From assembly GCA_963767475.1 (NCBI GenBank), contig CAVYEI010000002.1, positions 1,426,001-1,490,000 of the forward strand: 64,000 nt of DNA. Reading direction: 5' to 3'. The first letter of the stretch is position 1, and each line of letters starts with the position of its first letter. The translations under genes were made by a program, and so were the position numbers. Shown one piece after another: positions 39,785-48,552 of this stretch. Source of the stretch: WHSW01 sp963767475. GTDB lineage: Bacteria; Actinomycetota; Thermoleophilia; Solirubrobacterales; 70-9. The notes beneath the pieces were generated by a model. That model had not been told where the DNA came from. It searched no databases and saw only the letters and a list, made by a program, of their open reading frames with translations.

Positions 39785-41692
39785 TCACGCCGCGGCCCGC
39801 ACGGCGCCCGTCCCAGCGGCATCGATGAACTCTCGGTGCCAAAGCTCGAGCATGAGCAGGGCCCAGATCCGCTTTTCGTCGCCGTCGGCGCCGGCGGCGT
39901 GGCGGTCGAGCAGCTGGGTGACGACCTCCGGTTCGAAGTAGCCGCGGTCGAGCGTCTCGCGGTCGAGCAGGACATCGCGCGCCCAAGGGAGTAGGTCGGT
40001 CCGCAGCCAGCTCGACAGCGGGACGCTGAAGCCCTGTTTGGGGCGGTCGAGGATCTCGTCGGGCAGCCAGCCGCGCAGCGCCCTGCGCAGGATCCACTTC
40101 TTCTCCGAACGGCGGATCTTCAGCGACGCCGGGATCGAGGCGGCGAGTTGCATCAACTCGTGGTCGAGAAACGGCGAGCGCGCCTCGAGTCCGTGGGCCA
40201 TCGTCGCGATGTCGATCTTGGCGATCAGGTCGCCGACGAGATAGGTCTCGACGTCAACCTCGAGCATCTTGTCGACGACGGCATCGCCCGAAGCTTCGGC
40301 CCATGACGCGGCGATCGCGTCGGCGGCAGGCCCGGCCCCGGCTGCGAACGCCGGCGTGTAAAGCGCGTGGCGCTGAGCGCGGTCCCACCACGACATGTAG
40401 CTCGTGTAACGGTCAGGGCCCTCGAGCGCAAGCGTGCTCGCGAGCCGGCGGACCTTGTTCTTCCGGCTTGCGACGTGGCCGCCCGCCGGGAGGCGCGCGC
40501 CGGTCCGGGTGACGGCGCGGCGCATGCCCGCGGGCATCGGGTCCAGGCGGGCGGCGAGCGCGTTGGCGACGTAGCGGGTGTAGCCGCCGAAGGACTCGTC
40601 GCCACCGTCGCCGTTGAGCGCCACGGTCACGCGGCGACGGGTCAGCTCGGAGAGGTAGAAGCTCGGGATCGCCGAGGGGTCGGCAAACGGCTCGCCGTAG
40701 TGACGGACCATCTTGGGCACGATCTCGATCGCGTCTGCGCGCACCCGGAACTCCTCGTGGATGGTCCCGAACTGCTCGGCGATCCGGCGCGCGTGGGGCA
40801 GCTCGTCGAACTTCTGGTCGTCGAAGCCGATCGAGAACGTGCGCACCGGCGCGGTCGATTGGTCGGCCATCGCTGCTACGACAGCGGACGAGTCGATCCC
40901 GCCGGAGAGGAAGGCACCGAGCGGGACGTCGGCGATCATGCGGCGCTTGGTCGCGGCACGCAGCGCGGCACGGACGCGCTCGCAGAGCTCCTCGATCGGT
41001 TCGGCCGGAAGCTTGGTGGCGTAGTCGAGCTTCCAGTAGCGCTGCAGCTCCGCCCTGCCGGCGCGCAGCGTCAGCGTATGTGCGGGCGGCAACTTGTTCA
41101 CACCCCGCAGGGCGGTTAACGGGGCGGGTACGTAGCCGAGCGCAAGGTAGGCGTCGAGCGCCTCGTGGTCGACCTCGCGCGCGATCTCGGCGTCGGCGAG
41201 CAGCGCGCCCATCTCCGAGGCGAAGCTGAGGACGCCATCGCGCAGGGAGTAGAGCAGCGGCTTCTTGCCGACCCGGTCGCGGGCGATCAGGAGTTGCTGC
41301 CGACGGGCGTCCCATAGCGCGAACGCAAACATGCCGTGCAGCTTGCGAACGCAGGCCACGCCGTGGTCCTCATAGAGATGGGCGATGACCTCCGTGTCGC
41401 CGCGACTTGTGAGCGTGTGCCCGCGCTGCTCGAGCTCGCGGCGCAGCTCACGGTAGTTATAGATCTCGCCGTTCAGCACCACCACGACCGAGCGATCCTC
41501 GTTGTAGATCGGCTGGTCACCGGTGTCGAGGTCGATCACCCGCAGCCGCTGGACACCCAGCGTGACGTTGCCCTCGCGGTGGATCCCGCGAGCGTCGGGA
41601 CCGCGGTGCTCGAGCAGCGCGCACATCCGCTCCGGCAGCTCCGGATCAACGCGGCTCCCGCGAGGTCGGACTTGTCCGATGATGCCGCACAT
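39785..41692 (-). CDS. asnB: glutamine-dependent asparagine synthetase-like amidotransferase
   Basis: A 635-residue two-domain enzyme. The ATG at 41692 puts the glutaminase nucleophile at position 2 (MCGIIGQVRPRG), with LNGEIYNYRELR and the DTEVIAHLYEDHGV region following. The synthetase domain has the pyrophosphate loop FLSGGIDSSAVVAAMA and later LNGDGGDESFGGYTRYVA. Such AsnB-type proteins in polysaccharide loci often amidate uronic acids rather than make asparagine; either is possible here. It is convergent with the LAL gene (4 bp gap) and divergent from the epimerase gene. Confidence 0.92.
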   Translation of the reverse strand: MCGIIGQVRPRGSRVDPELPERMCALLEHRGPDARGIHREGNVTLGVQRLRVIDLDTGDQPIYNEDRSVVVVLNGEIYNYRELRRELEQRGHTLTSRGDTEVIAHLYEDHGVACVRKLHGMFAFALWDARRQQLLIARDRVGKKPLLYSLRDGVLSFASEMGALLADAEIAREVDHEALDAYLALGYVPAPLTALRGVNKLPPAHTLTLRAGRAELQRYWKLDYATKLPAEPIEELCERVRAALRAATKRRMIADVPLGAFLSGGIDSSAVVAAMADQSTAPVRTFSIGFDDQKFDELPHARRIAEQFGTIHEEFRVRADAIEIVPKMVRHYGEPFADPSAIPSFYLSELTRRRVTVALNGDGGDESFGGYTRYVANALAARLDPMPAGMRRAVTRTGARLPAGGHVASRKNKVRRLASTLALEGPDRYTSYMSWWDRAQRHALYTPAFAAGAGPAADAIAASWAEASGDAVVDKMLEVDVETYLVGDLIAKIDIATMAHGLEARSPFLDHELMQLAASIPASLKIRRSEKKWILRRALRGWLPDEILDRPKQGFSVPLSSWLRTDLLPWARDVLLDRETLDRGYFEPEVVTQLLDRHAAGADGDEKRIWALLMLELWHREFIDAAGTGAVRAAA

Positions 41693-41804
41693 CCGTGGTA
41701 GGAACGGGCGTGGGGATCCGTTGCTTTCAACAGCAGTGTCATCCAACGGGGCCCAATCCGACCCAGTAGTTCGATCGGAACGCCGCTCGATCAGGGGCGG
41801 CCGA

Positions 41805-42788
41805 ATGCTCGTAACCGGCGGTGCCGGCACGGTCGGGTCGGCGCTCGTCGACCAGCTCGTTGAGGCCGGGGCGGCGGAGATCGTCGTGCTCGACAACTTC
41901 GTCCGCGGTCGGCGAGCGAACCTCGACTGGGCCGTGGCGAACGGCAACCTCACCGTGGTCGATGGTGACGTGCGCGACGGTGCGCTCGTCGCCGAGCTCA
42001 CGCACGGCATCGATGTCGTCTTTCACCAAGCGGCGATCAGGATCACCCAGTGCGCCGAGGAGCCGCGGCTGGCGCTCGAAGTGCTCGTCGACGGCACCTT
42101 CAATGTCGTTGAGGCGGCGGCGGCCGCCGACGTCCGCAAGCTCGTCGCCGCTTCATCGGCCTCCGTCTACGGACTGGCGAGCGGGTTCCCAACCAACGAG
42201 CAGCACCACTGCTGGGACAACGACACGCTCTACGGAGCCGCGAAGGTCTTCAACGAGGGGCTGCTGCGCAGTTACCACGCGATGACCGGCCTCGACTACG
42301 TCGTGCTCCGGTACTTCAATGTCTACGGCTCGCGCATGGACGTGTACGGCGCGTACACGGAGGTGCTCGTGCGCTGGATGGAGCGGATCGCGGGCGGAGA
42401 GTCGCTGGTGATTTTCGGTGACGGCACGCAGACGATGGACTTCGTCTGGGTCACCGACGTCGCGCGGGCCAATGTCCTTGCCGCCGAGACCGACGTCACG
42501 GACACTGTCTTCAACATCGCCAGTGGCGTCGAGACGAGTCTCGACGAGTTGGCCCACACGCTGCTGCGGGTGATGGGGTCGGATCTCCCGGTGGAATACG
42601 GGCCGGAGCGAGCGGTCAACAAGGTGCCGCGACGGCTCGCCGACACCGCCAGCGCACGAAGCGCGCTCGGCTTCAGCGCCGAGGTCGATCTCGAGCAGGG
42701 CCTCACACGGCTGGTCCACTGGTGGCGGTCGACGCGGTTCGGCGCCGCCTCCGAGCCGGCCGCCCTGGTGCTTCCCGAGGCGTCGTGA
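41805..42788 (+). CDS. NAD-dependent nucleotide-sugar epimerase/dehydratase
   Basis: A 327-residue extended SDR. The cofactor loop is MLVTGGAGTVGSALVDQL at the very N terminus, followed by IVVLDNFVRGRRANLDW. Active-site residues are in AASSASVYGLASG and the YxxxK of NDTLYGAAKVFNEGLLR. RYFNVYGSRMDVYGAY and IFGDGTQTMDFVWVTDVARA are typical of UDP-glucose 4-epimerase-like and 4,6-dehydratase-like enzymes. The ATG at 41805 may be slightly internal, as some upstream codons are open. It is coupled to a DegT aminotransferase, which suggests production of an amino sugar. Confidence 0.9.
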   Translation: MLVTGGAGTVGSALVDQLVEAGAAEIVVLDNFVRGRRANLDWAVANGNLTVVDGDVRDGALVAELTHGIDVVFHQAAIRITQCAEEPRLALEVLVDGTFNVVEAAAAADVRKLVAASSASVYGLASGFPTNEQHHCWDNDTLYGAAKVFNEGLLRSYHAMTGLDYVVLRYFNVYGSRMDVYGAYTEVLVRWMERIAGGESLVIFGDGTQTMDFVWVTDVARANVLAAETDVTDTVFNIASGVETSLDELAHTLLRVMGSDLPVEYGPERAVNKVPRRLADTASARSALGFSAEVDLEQGLTRLVHWWRSTRFGAASEPAALVLPEAS

Positions 42789-43924
42789 TGGAGGTCCCAT
42801 TCGCCCGGCCGTGGTTCGGTGGCGGCGAGGCAGAATCCATCGCCGAGGTGATCGCCTCGGGCTGGCTGGCCCAGGGACCGCGGGTACAGGAGTTCGAGCG
42901 GGCATTCGCGGAGCGGGTCGGTGTCCCTGAAGCGGTGGCGACGACGAGCTGCACGACAGCGCTCCATCTGGCCTTGTACGCATCCGGTGTCGGCCCGGGC
43001 GACGAGGTGATCGTGCCGTCACTCTCGTTCATCGCAACCGCGAATGCCGTCTGGCACTGCGGTGCGACGCCGGTGTTCGCCGACATCGATCCGATGACCT
43101 ACAACCTCGACCCGGCGGCCGTGGAGCGAAAGCTGACGCCGCGGACGAAGGCGGTTGTTCCAGTCCATCAGGTCGGCCTGCCCGCGGACATGGACGGCTT
43201 CCTCGAGCTTGCGGACCGTCACAACCTCGTGCTGGTCGAGGATGCGGCCTGTGCGATCGGCGCCCTGCACCGGGGACGGCCGATCGGCTCGCTCGGTCCG
43301 CTCGCATGCTTCTCGTTCCACCCCCGCAAGGTGATCACCTGCGGTGAGGGCGGCATGATCGCCGTCGGCAACCCCGAGGTGGCCGAGCGCCTGCGGAGAC
43401 TGCGCCAGCATTCGATGGACCAGTCGGCGTTGGCCCGGCACGCGGCCCGGGACGTGGTCATCGAGCACTACCCCGAACGCGGCTTCAACGCCCGCATGTC
43501 CGACCTGCAGGCCGCCGTCGGCCTGCGCCAACTCGAGGCGCTCGACACCATCCTCGGTGAGCGGCGCCGGCTGGCCGAGCGGTATTCGGCGGCGCTGGCG
43601 GCGATCCCATCGATCGGGCTGCCGTGGGACCCCGACTACGCGCGCCGAACGTGGCAGTCCTATCCGATCCGCCTCGGTCCCCGGGCACCCGTCGGGGCGC
43701 ATCAGCTGATGCGGTGGCTCCTCCGCGACGGGATCGCGACCCGGCGCGGGATCATGGCGATCCACCTCGAGGGAGCGTACGCCGAGCCCGAGGCCGATCT
43801 GCCGCACACGGAGGCGGCCGCACGCGACGTCGTCCTGCTGCCCCTTTTCCCCGGCCTTTCCGACGAGGCCCAGGACTACGTCGTCGACCGGCTCGCGCAA
43901 CACGTTGTCGCCGAGGCTGCGTGA
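42788..43924 (+). CDS. DegT/DnrJ/EryC1-family sugar aminotransferase, second copy
   Basis: A 378-residue PLP enzyme; the ATG shares one base with the epimerase stop (TGATG). Motifs are VATTSCTTALHLALYASG for the cofactor phosphate, GDEVIVPSLSFIATANAV, VLVEDAACAIGALH and the lysine loop CFSFHPRKVITCGEGGM. The C-terminal GFNARMSDLQAAVGLRQLE completes the family pattern. It resembles 4-aminotransferases of the PseC/ArnB/PglE type in using a product of a 4,6-dehydratase or 4-epimerase-like partner, but the regiochemistry is inference. Confidence 0.92.
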   Translation: MEVPFARPWFGGGEAESIAEVIASGWLAQGPRVQEFERAFAERVGVPEAVATTSCTTALHLALYASGVGPGDEVIVPSLSFIATANAVWHCGATPVFADIDPMTYNLDPAAVERKLTPRTKAVVPVHQVGLPADMDGFLELADRHNLVLVEDAACAIGALHRGRPIGSLGPLACFSFHPRKVITCGEGGMIAVGNPEVAERLRRLRQHSMDQSALARHAARDVVIEHYPERGFNARMSDLQAAVGLRQLEALDTILGERRRLAERYSAALAAIPSIGLPWDPDYARRTWQSYPIRLGPRAPVGAHQLMRWLLRDGIATRRGIMAIHLEGAYAEPEADLPHTEAAARDVVLLPLFPGLSDEAQDYVVDRLAQHVVAEAA

Positions 43925-45507
43925 TGCTCGTCGCAAGGAGCCGGGCCGATGGCACCGGCCGTGATCGCGGGATCCTGGTCGTGTTGGCGGTGGCGGCAGC
44001 GCTGGTCGTTGCCGTTCCTTCCTCGAGTTGCGGACTTGGGACGACCGGCGACACCCACGCAGCGACCGGGACGAAACCGCCGGGCTGTAGCGAGACCGTT
44101 TCCAGCGTCCGTTCTGCCCGGGCGGCAGTCCTCGCTGCCTCGGGCGGAGAGGTCGTCTGCCTGGCCGCCGGCAGCCATGGCGAGATCGACCTGACCAGCA
44201 TCGACAAGCCAATCGCGAACCCGGTCACCTTCCGCGGCGCCGCGAACCGTGCGACCTCCGTGTCGCGGATCAGCTTCGGTGGCGCGTCGGGGCTGGTGTT
44301 GGAGGGCTTCCGGATTCGCTTCGGAGTCGATTCGGCCAACCAGGCGGTCACCAACAACATCACGATTCGCCTCAACAACATCGGCGGCATCCGGCGCCGG
44401 CCCAACGACGGCGCCGACGCGATTCACGCGATCGGTGCCTGGCCGACCGCCGGCCAGCACGCCTATCTGGTGGAGCGCAACTACATCCATGACACGTCCG
44501 GTTACGGCATCCGCGCCCAGGGCGACACGCCGAGCTGGACCGTCCGCTACAACAAGTTCGAGCGAATCGGCGACGCCGACTACATCCAGTCGGGCTTCCC
44601 GGCCGATTGGGTGATCGACCACAACTGGTTCCTCGGGCCCAGCTTCCGCACCTACGAGGACGCCCACCCGGATCTGTGGCAGTCGCTGGACCCGAACCCG
44701 CCCGGCACGAGCGTCTCGTTCACGAACAACAGAGTGCATCAGACCGACGGCGTGACGCTCGGGTTCATCTTCGGCGACACGGCGACCGACGACGGCTCCT
44801 ATCACCACGTCCGCATCGTCAACAACCTGATGAACCGGATGGCTGACGGCGAGGCCTGCCAGCTGGCCAACTCGATCGGCCTCACCTTCGAGCGCAACAC
44901 GATCCGCGCCGGCGCCAACGGCTGGGCGTGCCGCTTCGGCCAGATCGAGAACAGCCCGGCCTCCGGCTACTCGATCAAGCGCAACGTGCTGACCGACAGC
45001 GAGGTGTCGCTCAGGGGTGGCCCCGGGCACATCATCTGCGGGCCGGACCACCGGTCGTGCGCGGCGGTGTCGAGAGGCCGTGGCAAGAACGTCTCCGACG
45101 ATCGGTCCGCAGCCGGCCCCGGCTCGATTCGCGGCTGGAAGCCGAAATGGTCGTCGGACGGCTGGTTCCGGGCTCAGGGACTGCCGTTCGCGGCGGGCCA
45201 CAGCCTGACTCCGGACGATTTTGCCGGCTGGCCGTTTCCGCCCGACACGGACGCGCCCCAGACCACGATCGCCGAGCACGCGCCGAGGAGGTCCCAGAAC
45301 GGCAAAGTGAGGTTCAGATTTGCCTCCGACGAGCGCGACTCGAGCTTCGACTGCAAGCTCGACCGCAAGCCGTTCAGGTCCTGCATCTCGCCGTGCCGGC
45401 TCAGGCGCCTCGGCGAGGGCAAGCACAGGTTCCAGGTCCGGGCCGTCGATGCGGCCGGCAACGTCGATCCCTCGGCGGCCAAGCACGAGTTCAAGGTCGT
45501 GGGCTGA
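43924..45507 (+). CDS. secreted right-handed beta-helix protein with C-terminal Ig-like domain
   Basis: A 527-residue protein, ATG overlapping the upstream stop. An N-terminal export segment (GILVVLAVAAALVVAVPSSS followed by Cys) could be a signal peptide or a poor lipobox. Residues ~80-400 contain Asn-rich parallel beta-helix rungs such as NNITIRLNNIGGI, WTVRYNKFERIGDADYI and IGLTFERNTIRAGANG. The last ~80 residues have paired cysteines and end KHRFQVRAVDAAGNVDPSA, a common actinobacterial Ig-like domain. Beta-helix proteins in such loci often cleave, epimerise or bind the polysaccharide outside the cell; no catalytic triad is evident by eye. Confidence 0.82.
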   Translation: MLVARSRADGTGRDRGILVVLAVAAALVVAVPSSSCGLGTTGDTHAATGTKPPGCSETVSSVRSARAAVLAASGGEVVCLAAGSHGEIDLTSIDKPIANPVTFRGAANRATSVSRISFGGASGLVLEGFRIRFGVDSANQAVTNNITIRLNNIGGIRRRPNDGADAIHAIGAWPTAGQHAYLVERNYIHDTSGYGIRAQGDTPSWTVRYNKFERIGDADYIQSGFPADWVIDHNWFLGPSFRTYEDAHPDLWQSLDPNPPGTSVSFTNNRVHQTDGVTLGFIFGDTATDDGSYHHVRIVNNLMNRMADGEACQLANSIGLTFERNTIRAGANGWACRFGQIENSPASGYSIKRNVLTDSEVSLRGGPGHIICGPDHRSCAAVSRGRGKNVSDDRSAAGPGSIRGWKPKWSSDGWFRAQGLPFAAGHSLTPDDFAGWPFPPDTDAPQTTIAEHAPRRSQNGKVRFRFASDERDSSFDCKLDRKPFRSCISPCRLRRLGEGKHRFQVRAVDAAGNVDPSAAKHEFKVVG

Positions 45508-45523
45508 CCCCGAAAGCTCAGCG

Positions 45524-46570
45524 ATGCGAATCTGGATCGACCTCTCGAACTCGCCGCACCCACTCCTCTTCCACCCGGTCGCCCGCCGCCTGGAGACGCT
45601 TGGCCACACCGTCGTCGTCACCGCGCGAGACAACGCGCAGACCGTGGAGCTGGCGCGCGAGCGATGGTCCGAAGTGACGGTGATCGGCGGCGCCAGCCCG
45701 AAGGGCCGATTCGCCAAGGCCGGCTCGATGCTGAAGCGGATCGCCCGCCTGCAGGACTGGGCGTGCGCGGCGAGGCCGGACCTTGCGCTGTCCCACAACT
45801 CCTACGGCCAGATCGTCGCCGCCCGTCGGCTGCGGATCCCGGCGGTCACGGCGATGGACTTCGAGCACCAGCCGGCGAATCACCTCGCCTTTCGCCTCGC
45901 GCGGACCGTCCTCCTTCCAACGGCGCTCGAGCGGTCCCGGGTCCGCCGCCAGGGCGCGACGTCCCGAAAGGTTCGCTTCTATCCCGGACTGAAGGAGGAG
46001 CTGTACATCGCCGACTTTCGGGCCGACGCGGGCCTCCTCGGGCGGCTTGGCATCGCTCTCGGGGAGGGCGGAACCCTGGTCGTCGCGCGGCCGGAGCCGG
46101 CGCGCGCGATCTATCACCCGTTCGAGAACCCGCTCTTCCTCGACTGCGTGCGGGCGGTGCTGCGTGACCCGCGAGTACAGATGGTGGTTCTTCCCCGGCA
46201 TCCGGAGCAGCGGCGAGCGCTCGAGCAGCTGCGACTTCCGCGCTGTCTGATCGCGGGGGCGGCCATCGATACCCGCTCGCTCCTCAGTCACGCGGACCTG
46301 ATGATCGGTGCCGGCGGGACGATGACCCGCGAGGCGGCGCTGATCGGGGTCCCCACCCTGAGCCTGTTCGCCGGCCGCCGGCCCGCGGTCGACCGCTGGC
46401 TCGAGCATCGCGGGTACATGCGCGTGATTCGGACCGTCGACGATCTGCCCGTTATCGAGCCGCGAGTGGATGGCGATCGGCTGCCGCTCCTGCGCCAGCG
46501 CGGCACGACGCTGGTCGCCCACTTCTGCGCCGCCGTCACGGACGGCGGCCGAGGCGCTCCCGATGAGTGA
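45524..46570 (+). CDS. DUF354-family GT-B-like protein
   Basis: A 348-residue protein starting MRIWIDLSNSPHPLLFHPVA, the hallmark opening of the DUF354 family. ARPDLALSHNSYGQIVAARR and TAMDFEHQPANHLAFRLAR are further family words; the C-terminal domain carries LMIGAGGTMTREAALIGVPT, like the nucleotide-sugar site of GT-B glycosyltransferases and UDP-GlcNAc 2-epimerases. A glycosyltransferase or epimerase role is therefore inferred, not proven. It lies 16 bp after the beta-helix gene and overlaps the next gene by 8 bp. Confidence 0.85.
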   Translation: MRIWIDLSNSPHPLLFHPVARRLETLGHTVVVTARDNAQTVELARERWSEVTVIGGASPKGRFAKAGSMLKRIARLQDWACAARPDLALSHNSYGQIVAARRLRIPAVTAMDFEHQPANHLAFRLARTVLLPTALERSRVRRQGATSRKVRFYPGLKEELYIADFRADAGLLGRLGIALGEGGTLVVARPEPARAIYHPFENPLFLDCVRAVLRDPRVQMVVLPRHPEQRRALEQLRLPRCLIAGAAIDTRSLLSHADLMIGAGGTMTREAALIGVPTLSLFAGRRPAVDRWLEHRGYMRVIRTVDDLPVIEPRVDGDRLPLLRQRGTTLVAHFCAAVTDGGRGAPDE

Positions 46571-47537
46571 CGGAAAGCGACTGCTGATCATCTCGCCGGT
46601 TCGTAACGAACGGGTCCACCTCGAGCTCACGGCCCGGAGCGTTGAACGCCAGTCCCGCCCCCCCGATGCGTGGCTGGTCGTTGACGATGGCTCCGACGAC
46701 GGCTCGCCCGCCCTGGCACGCAAGCTGGCGGCCCGGATCCCCTACATGCGAGTGCTCTCGACTCCGCTTGCGTACACGAACGACAACGGCGATCGGCATG
46801 CAGTCGCCGCCGCGCCGCGGGCCTTCAACTGGGGTCTTCGAGCCACGGATTGGCGCGAGTTCACCCATCTCGGCAAGCTCGACGGGGACATCGAGCTGCC
46901 CGAGGACTACTTCGAGCTGCTGCTCGAGGAGTTCGATCGCGATCCGCGGCTCGGGATCGCCGGCGGGACGCTGATCGAGCGCGGCCGCTCGGGTTGGCAA
47001 ACCGCGAAATCCGCGCGCCAACACGTGCGCGGGGCGTTGAAGCTCTATCGACGCGAGTGCTTCGAGGCGATCGAGGGTCTGCAGGAGCGTCTCGGCTGGG
47101 ACGGGATCGACGAAACCTACGCGCGGATGCGCGGTTATGAGACGCGCTCCTTCGACCACATCGTGGCCCGCCACCACCGCCCGCTTGGCGCCGCCGACGG
47201 GGCGGTGCGGGGGAGGGTTAGACGCGGCGAAGTGCACTACGCCCTCGGGTACCACCTTCCATGGGCCATCCTCAAGTCGCTTCAGCTCGCCTTCGGCCGC
47301 CCCGGGCCGGGTTCCGGGGGGGCGTTCCTCTACGGCTATCTCGGGGCCGCAGGGAGGTCTGCCCCGCGGGTCGAGGATGAGGAGTATCGCCGGTTCATTC
47401 GCCGCGAACAGCGACATCGGCTGGCGCAGGCGATCCGCCGGGCTCGGGCCGGCCCTTGGGCGTTCAGGGCGGCGGCGACAGGTGCTCAAACGACTCGCGC
47501 AGGGTCGCGAACCGGTAACGCTCCGGGTGGTCGGTGA
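46563..47537 (+). CDS. glycosyltransferase family 2
   Basis: A 324-residue GT2 protein. The fold starts RLLIISPVRNERVHLELTAR and DAWLVVDDGSDDGSPALA. The metal motif is FTHLGKLDGDIELPEDYFE, then GIAGGTLIERGRSGWQ and GWDGIDETYARMRGYETRS. The C-terminal ~40 residues are arginine-rich and coincide with a 74-bp overlap with the convergent deacetylase-like gene, so part of this tail is probably dispensable. It ends the plus-strand run that begins with the epimerase gene. Confidence 0.88.
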   Translation: MSDGKRLLIISPVRNERVHLELTARSVERQSRPPDAWLVVDDGSDDGSPALARKLAARIPYMRVLSTPLAYTNDNGDRHAVAAAPRAFNWGLRATDWREFTHLGKLDGDIELPEDYFELLLEEFDRDPRLGIAGGTLIERGRSGWQTAKSARQHVRGALKLYRRECFEAIEGLQERLGWDGIDETYARMRGYETRSFDHIVARHHRPLGAADGAVRGRVRRGEVHYALGYHLPWAILKSLQLAFGRPGPGSGGAFLYGYLGAAGRSAPRVEDEEYRRFIRREQRHRLAQAIRRARAGPWAFRAAATGAQTTRAGSRTGNAPGGR

Positions 47538-48546
47538 CGTACTCGAGGAACGGCTCCAGCTGGCGCTGGTTGAGTCCGGTGAACAGCTTCGAGTGGCCAA
47601 TCAGGACCACCGGGAGCGTGCGCTTGGCTGCGTCATAACGGCGGGCCGCACGCTCGAGGCCCGCGATCAGCTGGTGCCCTGAGCACTGGTTGAAGTCGAG
47701 CTTCCAGGCGTGGCGGGCGGTGACCAGCGCGAGGGCGCGCCGCAGGCGCCCGGCGGAGTCCCGATCCGAGCTGTCGCCGTTCCCGGTCTCAAACTCGGCG
47801 GTTGGCAGAGGGTGAAGGCGACTCTGGATCGCGCGATGGACGCGGTTTGCGCTGATGAAGCCGTGGATGCGCCGATGCTCGGAGTAGATCGGGAACTCGA
47901 GCAGCTCACCCTCCGGATCGGCCCGACACACATCGGCGTGATCAACTCGCCACGGCACCAGCTGGCTGTGTGCATCGCGGTAGTCGAACTGGACCGCGCC
48001 CGCCCGCCGGCCGTACTTGAAGACCGACGTGTCGATCTGAATCCCGTTGCCCACGAGGGCCCGGACGACGTTCGGCGACGGATGCATCGACCAGTTGGCC
48101 GATCGCGAGGCCACACACGCGTACGACGCCTCGACCGGTCGAAGCAGCTGCTCGAGATAGGTCTTGCCGCTACGCACGATCGCGTCGATTCGCTCGAGGC
48201 TGAGCCGAGCGAGATCGTACTCCGCGTAGTCGAGCGCCCATCGATCTCCGACGAGCTGCGCGTTGAAGTAGGCCGGGTGGACGTGAAGCTGTACATCGTG
48301 GCCGGTTCTCACCACCTGCCTCAACTGGGCGGCGATGAGGCCGTAGTTGAAGTCGTCTCTTCCCGTCTCCTCGGTGTGTCGGCGAAAGCGCAGGATCTCG
48401 CCGATGTCGGGCATCACCGTCAGCCTCGCTCCGTGGGCGTCGAACTGGCGCAGCATGCGGTCCGTGGGCGTGACCATCAGCTCGAGCGGTGATCCCTCCC
48501 CGTTGCCGTGGATCTCGTAGTCGAGGGTGAACACGATCTCCAGCAC
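47464..48546 (-). CDS. polysaccharide deacetylase-like (NodB-fold) protein
   Basis: A 360-residue protein starting MLEIVFTLDYEIHGNGEGSP. The early aspartate in FTLDYE, the HDVQLHVHPAYF segment with its HxH, and the later PVVLIGHSKLFTG match the layout of the metal-dependent NodB/polysaccharide deacetylase fold, in the branch seen in O-antigen loci (WbmS-like). It has no signal peptide, so it would act in the cytoplasm on a lipid-linked or nucleotide-linked sugar. It is the last gene of the minus-strand run from 55351. Confidence 0.72.
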   Translation of the reverse strand: MLEIVFTLDYEIHGNGEGSPLELMVTPTDRMLRQFDAHGARLTVMPDIGEILRFRRHTEETGRDDFNYGLIAAQLRQVVRTGHDVQLHVHPAYFNAQLVGDRWALDYAEYDLARLSLERIDAIVRSGKTYLEQLLRPVEASYACVASRSANWSMHPSPNVVRALVGNGIQIDTSVFKYGRRAGAVQFDYRDAHSQLVPWRVDHADVCRADPEGELLEFPIYSEHRRIHGFISANRVHRAIQSRLHPLPTAEFETGNGDSSDRDSAGRLRRALALVTARHAWKLDFNQCSGHQLIAGLERAARRYDAAKRTLPVVLIGHSKLFTGLNQRQLEPFLEYVTDHPERYRFATLRESFEHLSPPP

Positions 48547-48552
48547 GGCGCC

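Noticed and set aside
35748..41692. PqqD-like gene plus asparagine-synthetase gene as a lasso-peptide cluster
   Set aside because: No B2-type transglutaminase/protease or precursor peptide is present, and the AsnB has a complete glutaminase domain with Cys2, unlike lasso cyclases of this arrangement. Polysaccharide context explains both better.
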